Shown here: piece by piece, positions 39,392 to 49,494 of the stretch
Layout: each line of letters opens with the position of its first letter
Numbering within the stretch: position 1 is the stretch's first letter
From: Symsagittifera roscoffensis
Taxonomy: Eukaryota; Xenacoelomorpha; Acoela; Convolutidae
Length of the DNA: 64,000 bases
Assembly (NCBI RefSeq): GCF_963678635.1
Contig: NC_087064.1
Coordinates: 15,923,802-15,987,801, forward strand
Direction: 5' to 3'
Notes under the pieces: generated by a model
The model's database searches: none
What the model saw: the letters and a program-made list of their open reading frames with translations, nothing else
Told to the model about the DNA's origin: nothing
Program-made: the position numbers and the translations under genes

Positions 39392-42300
39392 CGGGTATAC
39401 CTTGTCCGCATAGCCTTTGATGAATCCTCTCTATAATAGTTAGCGAAACCCAGGAAGCTCATCAACTGGTGTTCTGTCTTCGGTGATTTCCAGGTTAGGA
39501 CTGCTTCCACGGCGTCCGGATCAGGTCTGATGCCGTGCTTGTCTACCATCCTGCCCAAGTATTTTATTGAGTCCTTGAGTATCTCGCACTTTGATGGTTT
39601 ACACTTTAGCCCCGACCTTTTCATGCATGTAAACACTTCGTCAAGTCTCTCAATGTGGTCTTCTAGTGTGGGCGTCGCTATTACTACGTCATCCACGTAG
39701 CACATTGCCAGATTGCCATACTTCTTCGTCACGCCTATCAGCGCGTGTGTCATCAACCGCTGAAACGTGGCTGTGGCATTGCAAAGTCCAAACGGCATCC
39801 GTTTCCATTGAAACAGACCCAACTCGCAGGCAAACCCTGTCTTGTCCCTGTCCTGCTTCCTTAGTGGTACCTGCCAAAAGGCCGAGCCTAAATCAAGAGT
39901 CGTAAAAAATTTTGCATCACCTAACTTCGAGAGGCTCTCATCAATCCTAGCTATGGGATAGGCATTCTTCACCGTGACGGAGTTCAGGTATCGAAAGTCA
40001 CAACAAAACCTCAAATGGTCGCCTTTCTTTTTGGCCATCACTACTCCACACGCCCACGGTGACTTGGATGGTTCTATCATGTCATACTCTAGTAACGTCT
40101 CGATTTCTTTTCTACACGCCTCCGATTTGTGTGGGGTCATGCGCCTCGCCCCCTCCCTGTGCGGTACCGCGTTCTCCTCAAGTTCTATTTCATGCTCAAC
40201 GAAATTACAACACCCGATATCCGCTTTATGCCTCGAAAAAACTTCTTCGTTCCGCTCTAGTACGTCCTTGATGGCTTCGAGCTGTTCATCTGTCAGTTTG
40301 CCTCTCAAATGTTCAATCTCCGGCAGAACCGGTTTATCAGTTTGCATTTCATCTAGTGTGGGCCGCTCTGGAAAGTTCGAACAGCTCGACAGCCCATCGT
40401 CCGTCTCTGACTTAAGTGATTTGACAAGACCTGAAGAATCTTTTATTTTCTGCAATCGTCTCAAGATACAAATTTTGTCCCTATGATTGGGACAATCAAC
40501 AACTTCATTTTGTTTTGAGTTCTCAGTTGTTTCATATCGGGTTTTAACCGGTAAAGCATATCCCAGTTTCCTCCCTCTCTGTATCGTGATCGGTATACCA
40601 AGAGTATTCAACAAGACACTGACGCAGAGGCCGCTCTTCGTTATCGAGAAGGATCTTCCTAAAACAGCAGCACTTTGACTATTAGGATTCGGAACTATAC
40701 ACACTTGCTTGTTGTCACTTAGTTCATTGTAATTTTTCATCCTCAAGCCTACGATTGCCGCTTCATTCGCCTTTAACCTCACCCTCCTACTCAAGAATAC
40801 CGGTGCTTTGGTTTCATTTGCCATTATTAAATTTACCGGTTTGATTGCGTACCTCCTATCCGGGTTCCGTATCCTGAACATTGCGTTATTTAGATCAATC
40901 GCTACATCGAAATTCCTGATGAAGTCTCTGCCCAAAATGAATTGGTCAGATTCATCTAGGTTTTCTACCACGAGAAAGCTCATCCACAGGTTACGTTCCC
41001 CCAAATTGAGGGCTATTATCGGCGTCCTGCCCAGCACCCGAAGGGCCCCTTTGTTTGCAGCTGACAGCCGTATTCTCGAGTCTATCAAATCACCTTTGTT
41101 AAAGCCCATTCGTTCCCAAGTTTCGATTGGTATGACGCTCAAGACTGCTCCCGTATCAAGTAACCCACGTAACTGAGTCTTTTTGCCACTTATGTCTAGC
41201 ACGTGCCCTGTCACATCTGCCTCCGTCCCGATGTGCATCGCATCTTCTTCAAGCATGGCGCAGTGTCCAATCGATCTCACTTTCAACTCTTCTTTCCCTA
41301 CGTAGATTTGCCCAATTAGGTCTTCGTCACATGTTATCATTGTCTTGGTATAGATGTTGATTCCATCTATATTTAGCATCAGCTCGTGTGGACCATAAGG
41401 TTCAGTATGCCTGTTATCAACACGTACCGACTTGCTGCCCCCTCTCGTGAGTAGTGCTCTCAACGCTCTAGAAGTCGTTTGTGGGCTTATACAACTCAAG
41501 TAATCTGCGTACACGTCAATGTGCAGTATTGTCTGGTCGCTCGGTTCGCTCAAGTTTCTGGTTACCTCGTGGCCGCTCACTGTGATTATCGACATTATTC
41601 TAGCCCCGATTTTCGATATGCCGAATGGCTTTCCCGTCACCAATTTTACAGTGTTACAATTCCCGGTCTTTGTCGAGCCCGGTACAGCCTCTGGTGTTGG
41701 CTTTGATCCAGTTAATGCTTCGTTGAAATTCTGTCTTTCGATCTCCTGCTTTAGTCGTTGCTCTATTTCTTTCGCAGCCATATCCTGTTTCATTTTGGTA
41801 ATTGCTTCCGTCGCCACTTTCTCATAATTTATCTCTAGAGAGTTCCCGGCTGCGGATTCTATCGCACCATTAACATGTGTTACAGCTTTCACTGTTTTCG
41901 TCGGCAATTCCGTGCTTGGTGCTCCTAATTTCCTAGATTCAAACTCGTTTTGTCTATTCCGCTGATTCTGCACCGCCGCTAATGCCAACTTATGTTTGGG
42001 GTGACTCTGGTCCTTGACCGCTTCCCAGAACAAGGGACAATCCATTCTGAAGTGCCCTTCTTGGTTACAGAAGAAGCATCTCGCGCCTATCTTGATGATT
42101 AAGCCACTATAGTACTCGTGTTCCTCCATCTGGCTCTTGTCCTCCTCATCCGGTGCGTATCCTAGACTCTTCATGCCTTGTTTGTATGTTGTGCAGTCAG
42201 CCACGTGGTGATCCGCCGACCCGCAGTTCGCGCATGATCTGCGCTTGTCCATGTCATCTCTAGGCTTGTACCATGACGACCTCTGAGGTTGGCTTCCCCC

Positions 42301-42798
42301 TTGCGTGTTCCTGTTTTCTGAATATGAGTATTTCTTGGGCTTCATCAGCATGTATTCCCTTGATTTCTGTCTCATTTCTTCTGGGGTCGGTGCGCTGTCT
42401 TTCGACAATGTGTAGTATGTTGCTAACATTGTTCTTAAGTCATCACTTTTTACCCCATCAATGAACTTCGAGGCAATGCTAAAGTTTCTTCTGTTTGTCG
42501 ACTCCTCTGGGTCACTCCTTCTTCTCAAGCTCTCAAGGTCATCTAGGAACCGATCAATTGACTCATCGTCCCTCTGCCTTCTCTTTTCAAATCGCATCAT
42601 CGCTTGGTGACCCTTCATGCCTGACCCGAATCGATTCAGCAATATTTCGAAGATTTTGTCCGCGGTATCGCGTTCTTCTTCTTTCTTTGCTACCACGCAT
42701 TTTAATGCCGTGCCTTCCAAGTTGCTGAGTATGGCTGTGCATGCTTGTCTTTCATCATTTAAGTTATCTTGCTCTAGGTGTAATCTCATCACTTCCAC
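39379..42798 (-). pseudogene. Gag-pol of element 2, capsid to reverse transcriptase fragment (1139 residues)
   Basis: In order: capsid-like region 1-130; CCHC knuckles CANCGSADHH and CFFCNQEGHF; protease LLDTGAVLSV (Asp548); reverse transcriptase with DLGSAFWQVPL and YVDD (Y1034, 39699-39688). The catalytic centres of protease and reverse transcriptase are intact. The first Met is internal; upstream homology (KKPK...DGCIDTW) lies in another frame. The downstream break near 39430 is one extra base. Confidence 0.88.
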
Positions 42799-43265
42799 CC
42801 AAGTGTCAATGCATCCATCGGAGTCCTCTTTGAATTCTTTTGGCTTCTTAAAAGTTTTTCTTGATTTCCGTCTCTCCTATCGCTCGAGTCAGTGTTCCTC
42901 GTGGCGAAGGCCTCTAGAGTCCTGTTCATCATCTCCCAAGTGCTTTCCCACGTCATGGCATCCGGACCTGCGTTGCTGTTAGCTGTTGAGTCCCCCGGAC
43001 CACTCATTGTGTTTGATGTTCCATTTTTCATGATTGTTTTAGCAGCCGTTGGTGCTATGCTTACCGCATCCCGGTTTAAAGGCAACGGTGTCGATTGCCG
43101 TTTGTTCCTTTGTGGTTCCACAAAGTCAACTCTGGTGCCTTGCGTGCGATCCGCTGCCGGTCTTTCTTGTGAGGTAGAATTTCTCAAGATTGCATCCAAT
43201 TTCGCCTGTTTTGCACGCGAACTTTCGGCCTGATTCCTGTTCATTGTGTCCATTCTCTTTTCCAA
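42789..43265 (-). pseudogene. Gag fragment of element 2 (between two frameshifts)
   Basis: The 158 residues align in order with the low-complexity gag segment before the capsid region of element 1. Frameshifts near 43240 and 42850 separate it from its neighbours. No motif recognised; rich in Ser, Asn and Arg. Confidence 0.7.
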
Positions 43266-44124
43266 GGCTACCTAGTTGGCTGTTGACATCATCATATCGA
43301 TTTTTCAACTGTTGCATATCTTTTTTGATGTTCTTATCTCGTTCTTCATTGGTGGCATCTACCTTGTCCGACATCTGCTGGAGTCTCTCGTCTGTCGCCT
43401 TAGCCAGGTTAAAATAACTATCCAGATACTCGTGTTTGTTGTATTTCAACTCTTTCCTTATTAAGTCTCTATCTTCCTCACTGTACTTTAGTTTTTTGTC
43501 GATCTGATTTAGTTTTGTCATCAGGTCGCCAAGCTCAAGAATAGCTGTTTCATGATCAGCCGTTGTCTTGTTTTCGGCTGTCGCTTCCGTTCTGGCTTGT
43601 TCTTCCTTTAGGTCGGCTTCTGTCGCCTTCGTGCTCACTGTCCCAAATGTTCGTGCTCTTTCAGTTTTTGATTCTTCGGCCGTGTTGTCTCTCGATTTCA
43701 TTCCGACCATCATCGCCAACTTTTCTGTAAAAGATGTCTTCTTTACTTGGGAGTCGTTTTTCACCGTTTCTCGGGTATTGCCTGTTGTGTCTTCCAACGC
43801 GTCTATCGGCGAAAACTCCACGGTTTTTGGATTTTGATCTTCCATATGGGGCATCGGTGTGGATTCCGTTGTCTTCTTCTCCACTTCATCTACGCTCTGG
43901 TCTGGTGTCTCTAGATCGATTTCAATTGTGGGCCCCGCCTGTTTGTCTTTAGCACCTTCTCTCGTCTTGTTCTCAGTACTACTCCTCGTGCTGACCATAC
44001 TAACTGAAAAGTTATCTTTTGTCTTCTTTTGGCCCATTGATGTCGTTCCGCGCAGCGACGAGTTATATATCGTGTTTGATCCAGTTGACGTTTTTTCGAG
44101 CACCGGTACCCTACTCCGTCTCAT
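43126..44124 (-). pseudogene. Gag N-terminus of element 2
   Basis: The frame of 332 residues starts MRRSRVPVLEK. It shares with element 1 a MVSTRSSTENKTR-like segment and a predicted coiled coil about 195-300. The last 40 residues are out of the ancestral frame. The start is the first Met after the leader and corresponds in position to 7246. Confidence 0.8.
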
Positions 44125-46602
44125 TATTTTTATTTACAATTGCTCCTATTTACAATATTACTATATACACAATTCTATTCTAAGGATAATATCTTTTGTG
44201 GAAAAATTATTAAAAGGAAATATACAACGTGATAAAAACGATGTTCCCAGTTCTCTTTCAAAACCTTTCGAGAAACTTTCTTTATTTGTGGTCACAACCG
44301 TACTGGGTTCCGACTAGTCTTGTTCTGTTTTAATTCTGTCTTAAAATACTCATTGTAATTTTACTCCAATTTTTATACCGTCCCAAGACTTCCAGTTACC
44401 GTCCCTACTCTTCTTTGTACCGTCCCAGGCTTCTTTCTACTGTCCCAAGAATGTTCGGTACTGTCCCAGTACTTTTTGTCAGTGTCCCAAGACCCCTGTC
44501 CCGAGAGTACTATCCCAGGACCACTGTCCCAAGACTGTCCCAAGACTACTGTCCCAAGACTAGTGTCCCAAGACTACTGTCCCAAGACTAGTGTCCCCAG
44601 GCTAGTGTCCCAAGACTACTGTCCCAAGACTACTGTCCCAAGACTACTGTCCCAAGGCTACTGTCCCAAGACTACTGTCCCAAGACTACTGTCCCAAGAC
44701 TACTGTCCCAAGGCTACTGTCCCAAGGCTAGTGTCCCAAGACTACTGTCCCAAGACTAGTGTCCCAAGGCTACTATCCCAAGACCAGTGTCCCAAGGCCA
44801 CTGTCCCAAGACTACTGTCCCAAGGCTACTGTCCCAAGACCACTGTCCCAAGACCACTGTCCCAGGACCACTGTCCCAAGATCACTGTCCCAAGACCACT
44901 GTCCCAGGACCACTGTCCCAAGACCACTGTCCCAAGACCACTGTCCCAAGACTGTGCCGTCCCAAGACTGTACTGTCTCAAGGCTGTACTTCCCCAAGAC
45001 TGTACCAAGACTGCTCTGGTTCAAGACTATCCCAGGACTGCACTGTCCCAAGACTGTCCCCAGACTGCACTGTCCCAAGACTTCTTTGGCACTGTCCCAA
45101 GACCTCTCTGGTACTGTCCCAAGACTTCTTTGGCACTGTCCCAAGACAGTTAACAAGTGTTTGAGCGGTGGGACCTCCTTCTTCTTCGTTGTAGGGACTT
45201 CCTGATTCACTGTACCTTGTACCACCACTCAAGCTCTAGTAAAAATTTTCCCAAAAACCCTCTCTTAGTGGCCAAATGCTGACCCCCTTTTTTTAGTTAC
45301 CTCTTTTTCAATGTTCCAAGCAACTTGAAACCAAAACCTGTGCGCAGGTATCTTGTGATCACCTGTTCGTATAAAAACCAAACACAAATCCTTACCAAAA
45401 TGCAACAAAAATCTAAGCAAGAAAAAATAATAAAAACAAAGAGATGAACCTAAAAAATTCAAAGGTGACAAATGTCTACCTTCTATCGAAAAAATGTCTG
45501 GTACTTAATTGCCACGCGTTTTCCTCCCCCCTGCTAGCGATCTTATGGGGTATCACAAAAACAGTCTATGTCTGTTCCCCCCCCCCCCCACCGATCCGAC
45601 CAGGGTACCTACCTTAACCTGATTCTAATTTTGGATATCCGCTTCCTATGACCAACGCGTGTAAATATCTAATGTAACTAAGTCGACGATGCCGAGCAAT
45701 TAGTTACTCTAATGTGTCCCCCCTTTTTACAAATTATAACCGCCAACCTCTAACTTAACCAGCCCCCCTTCTAACCTCCCCCCTTTTTAGCCCCCCTTCT
45801 TAAGCCTAAAATTACCTTAAGCGCCGGGTGCTAAACCTCTCAAGAGAAAACCGTAGACCTGTCTCCAGGCCTGCTCAAGTAAAAACGTTCCTCAAAACCG
45901 GGGGATTTCGCTTATCCAATTTTACACTTATCTCCTATAATGTAATGTGGATTTTAACGATACCCGTTCTGCCCAACTTGAGAACTCGAGAACTGCCAAA
46001 TCCTTCTTGGCTACTTTCCCACTCGACTGGTCACCTCTTCCAGTCCAGTCTCCTATTGGTTCAGCTCAAGTGCTCCTGAACCACTTTCCCACTCGGCTGG
46101 TCACCTCTTCCAGTCAAGTCTCCTTGTTGTCCAGCTAAGTTCCAAGCTATCTGAAAACCCTTGACAACGCCCCACACTCGGGCACTTTATTGAGGTTACT
46201 GGGTTAAATTGCTTGGTTGATCGAAACGATCGAACTTGTAAAACAGTATGGGTATACTATTTAATTAATATAAAGGTTTGATCCAACTAATCTGGTGTCA
46301 AAGTCACTGTCTTTTTTCGTTTTATGGTTTTTGTTCTTTTTTCTATTCTTTTCTGGTTTTTGTTTTGCTTTTTGTCTTTTTGCTCGGGTTTTTGTCCCCC
46401 TAGTTGCCCCCTTTTACTCGGTTAGCTAAGCCTCGTTCGGAGAACGTACCAGGAAGTTTTCTCGAGTTTTCTTAAAAAGCTATCACGGTACAACCGGAAG
46501 CTTTGCACGTTCCTGCCGAACCGTACCACCGGTACTCTAAAATGGGCATGCAGCCCGAAGCTGTCTCAAGTGGGTTCGACTCCGTAGTCTTGATGTCGTA
46601 AA
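44125..46602 (-). other. 5' leader of element 2, non-coding
   Basis: The 2.5 kb between primer site and gag start has no gene. It contains the 14-bp tandem repeat (44390-45155), an 11-base C run near 45580, C-rich AT-poor patches to 45800, two similar 50-bp segments ending in CTGGTCACCTCTTCCAGTC (about 46010-46130), and a T-rich (A-rich in element sense) stretch at 46310-46400 that matches the A-rich stretch of the element 0 leader in position. Confidence 0.7.
44390..45155 (-). repeat. 14-bp tandem repeat (CTGTCCCAAGACTA) in the element 2 leader
   Basis: About 45-50 units of ACTGTCCCAAGACT and variants (GACTAG, GGCTAC, GACCAC) span 44476-45153, with looser copies before it. All three frames are open on the plus strand because 14 is not a multiple of 3 and the unit lacks stops; the resulting 42-bp protein period is an artefact and not a gene. 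It takes the place in the leader held by the CCGGAGGGGT array in elements 0 and 1. Confidence 0.92.
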
Positions 46603-46617
46603 CACCCAGGAGCGCCA
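46603..46617 (-). promoter_or_regulatory. Candidate primer binding site of element 2
   Basis: TGGCGCTCCTGGGTG in the element sense, identical to the element 0 site, 12 nt from the LTR end. The tRNA is not identified. Confidence 0.55.
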
Positions 46618-46629
46618 TAAAAACACTAT

Positions 46630-47535
46630 GTAACATTCTTCTTCTGTAGTCACACATGAGGCTTAAGAAAAATAGGCCCTATAACCATTGGCTCAAGAGT
46701 CAGGGACACTATCTCTTGTGTTATTCTACCTCAAATCAGTCGGAGCCAATTCGGTTCGCTTGTGACATGAGACTACGACCCGTTACAGCTTAAAGGCTAC
46801 TACCAAAATATCCCCCCCCACTCTAGAAATAAGAACGTCCCCATACTTAGGTCTCTAGATACCCAAAATACATGAACGCCGTTAAAAACCGGGTCGGAAC
46901 AATCCGTTAAGTTACTTTTTATTAGACAGTGGAACTTTGATCCATTTCAGATGGATCAACCTAAAACTCGCCTTACCTCAACATAACAATCATAAAAAAC
47001 ACTCTAGAAATTTAAATTGGGTACTCACATCGTAGCACGCTCAAGAACTGTGAGTAATTAAGTTAGTAAACAACTCGAGAATTAAATAATGTAACTAAAT
47101 GAGTTTAATGTTTGTTAGTTTCAATAACAGGAACAAGTTTGAACTCTAGAGTATAGTTTCTCGTGAACCATTGGGACACTCAAGCTGTCCACCTTTCCAT
47201 CGAAGGTTCACTCTAGTCCAGTTTGAATGATAATCCAGTCGATCAATAATAGTCCAATTCTCGGGAATACGCTTCCTTCTGTTTCAGATAGGACAGCTCT
47301 ACTCTAGTTTTATTGTGACGGAAATTGCGAATGGCAATTTCCTACTGCTTTATCTGGCAACTTTCCCGCGATTGTTACTCGATCGTTCTGATTTCTCTTT
47401 TTCGGTTTTCAGTTATCGCGAGAGAATCGTGCATGACAGGCTCCATTCGAATTTTTGAAAAATCAAATTTCACTCCAAAATTAAGCGTTCTTGTTTTTCT
47501 CAAGGTCAAACTTCCAAATATGACCGACTGGCACA
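46630..47535 (-). repeat. 5' LTR of element 2 (906 bp)
   Basis: It is about 98% identical to 24707-25636, lacking the 24-bp CAA-rich piece. It starts TGTGCCAGTC at 47535 and ends GAATGTTACA at 46630. The base before it is the AAGT flank and not a polypurine tract, as expected for the 5' copy. Confidence 0.92.
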
Positions 47536-47539
47536 AAGT
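47536..47539. repeat. Candidate target-site duplication AAGT, right copy
   Basis: It pairs with 24704-24707. The sequence then continues with the element 3 3' UTR. Confidence 0.55.
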
Positions 47540-47753
47540 AGTGTAACTAAAATTTTCTTTCAACAATTTTAACAATTGCAACAATTTTCAAAGTTTGGTT
47601 TGACCAAACTAAATCAAAACAGAAAGTTTAACAAGTTCAATAATCAAACTTGGTTGATTGTTTTAAGTTTTAACACACAAAGACAATCAAGTTTTTTCTC
47701 CTTCTCTTCTTTTCTTGCTCACGTCTTTACTTGTCCTCTTCGTTCCATCATCT
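47540..47753 (-). other. Proximal 3' UTR of element 3
   Basis: Purine-rich in the element sense just after the ORF2 stop (GAAAAGAAGAGAAGG), as in element 1 after 21496. Non-coding. Confidence 0.65.
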
Positions 47754-49205
47754 TCATTCCATTGCTTCTCCATCCTGATCTTCAGCTTCGCTGTCTTCTA
47801 GGACTTTCTCCAGCATGTCCATGGAGTTGCGGGCCGTGCCCCAACTCTCCTGTCCCAACAGCCTCGGTTTGCAACAAGGTAGCAGGTCCACATTCACCTT
47901 TTGCTCCCGGTTCCTGCAAAAGCTGTTGTGAAGACATAGGCTCACATTTCTTTCTAGGTCAGCTCTTAAGACCTCTTTCTTCTCATCTTCAGTTACACAA
48001 GGCGCTCCAGCTACTCGCTTCACCGCCGTGGTGACCGCGTTTCTGTGCGTCAGGAATGCTCTCCTATAGGCTCCCGGTCCTATATCTAGCTGGAAAGATT
48101 GATAGGCTTCCGTGTTCCTCGACATATGACGCTTCGCGCGTTCATACATCCACGATGTCATCACTGCTTGGAACCAAGGCATCAATCTTTGCCTTGACCA
48201 TATTCTTTCAATGGCTTTGGGTATTCTCAGAACCTTGCAGGTGGTCCTGAAAAGATCCAATTCACGACTCATCTTCACGTTGCTCAGCTGCTCAGGAGTC
48301 GGCACGGCCGTCTCCTGTTCACTTGTGTCCGCGTTAGCCTCCAACCATCTCACCGCCAGCATGGCACTAACGACTACGATTGACACTTGTTGACTTTGAT
48401 CGGGCAACCCTGTGGAATAAAACTCCTCCACGTCCCACACTAACACCAGATTCCCGCGTTTGGGGTACCACAACGTCTGCGCCAGGCAGTGGCAAGGATA
48501 CTCCTCATGGGTCATTATTATGTTCCTTCGGGTCCGATACTCTGAGGCTCCCAGCAACGGTTCCACTTCCATCGTTATTCTATGCATATCGTCTTTTTCT
48601 TCTATGGTGGGGAATTCAGTGGGTAGCGCTCCACTCGCTTTCTGCTTCTGGAATTCACTCACATTACCCTCGTTCAATCTCATAAACTCTTCACCCACCA
48701 CGTCTTGCATCTCGCCCTCAGATCTCTTCGGGACGGCCCGAATGATCTCCGCCAATAAATCATACGACCTCTCCGACATTCTGGCCAACCTCACGCACTT
48801 TGGCACAGAGAAGAGTTGGTCGACCAACACCTGCTGTGTCCTCGCATCCATCACCACCATGTGTGTAGGATACCTACTATTGCAATATGGTGCGGAGCTT
48901 GAACCCACCAGATATTTTGAACCAGTAGGTTTATGATAGGCTTCACTATCCTTCAGATTCATTTCGTTCTCCAGAGCTTCTCGCCAGCCTCCGATCTTCT
49001 GCTCTGTCTGCAATGCTCCAGGGAATACTTCCACGCTGAGGGACGTCACTAGCTCATGGGCACGCTCCAGGCGCTCAAGCGATTCTATCGAACTCGTCAT
49101 GCTACAAAATCCCAAGGCTGTGGTCAAGTTTACATCCGTCACCCCATGACAGTCCGCGACCAACTCCATGCCACTCTTATCTGACATGCTCAATCTTCGG
49201 TACAA
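47754..49205 (-). pseudogene. ORF2 of element 3, C-terminal fragment (483 residues)
   Basis: It is colinear with 26066-27499 over its full length. Shared blocks are TALGFCSM, SLERLE, VLVDQLFSVPKCVRLAR, MEVEPLLGAS, YPCHCLAQT, LHNSFCRNRE and an acidic end. The Met at 49205 is internal to the homology. The domain is unrecognised; conserved Cys/His could suggest metal binding. Confidence 0.8.
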
Positions 49206-49494
49206 TCGTGCCAGTTGTCGATGCTGCTCCGCTCAGCATAATCAGGCAGTGCCCCAAGTTGCAAACATGTCCTTCCATCCCACTATTTTGAGCTAAGCAT
49301 GTGCCTTGCTTCAACCAATTGCTCGATGGACTTTCCTCGGATAGCTCCGTGGATGGGTTGCTCTTCCGCTTCGTCAACCTCATGGCCAGCAGATGGTGTA
49401 TCATGGCCAGATCATGTAGACTCGCGTCATCATCCAGGTCTAACGTGATATCCGCCGTCATGTCCCAGATTAAACCGGCGTTAGGATGAGGACA
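49177..49494 (-). pseudogene. ORF2 of element 3, short bridging segment
   Basis: After the TAG at 49495 the same frame continues as CPHPNAGLIW, matching CPHPHASLIE of element 2. It runs about 100 residues before a frameshift hands over to the 49205 frame. A single Trp (TGG) to TAG change explains the stop. Confidence 0.75.

Larger units (their letters stand above)
24707..47535 (-). mobile_element. Element 2: complete but inactivated giant LTR retrotransposon (22.8 kb), nested in element 3
   Basis: On the minus strand: 5' LTR (47535-46630), primer site, leader with a 14-bp tandem repeat, gag-pol (44124-35339), ORF2 (34841-26066), 3' UTR, polypurine tract and 3' LTR (25636-24707). The LTRs are about 98% identical (roughly 17 substitutions plus one 24-bp indel). 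Gag-pol has at least five in-frame stops and three frameshifts; ORF2 is also broken. With about 1% change per copy since insertion, this number of stops is about what random decay would give. The element belongs to a different subfamily from elements 0 and 1. Confidence 0.92.

Noticed and set aside
44476-45153. A 225-residue open frame with a regular SQD/CPKTTVPR protein repeat, and overlapping frames on both strands
   Set aside because: The frames exist only because the 14-bp tandem repeat contains no stop codon. Three plus frames and the minus strand are all open, and the protein period of 14 residues equals three DNA units.
46571-46620. tRNA-like T-arm (GGGTTCGACTCC) next to the primer site of element 2
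   Set aside because: The arms around it do not pair as a T-stem, no other tRNA arm is found, and the match is absent at the element 0 primer site.
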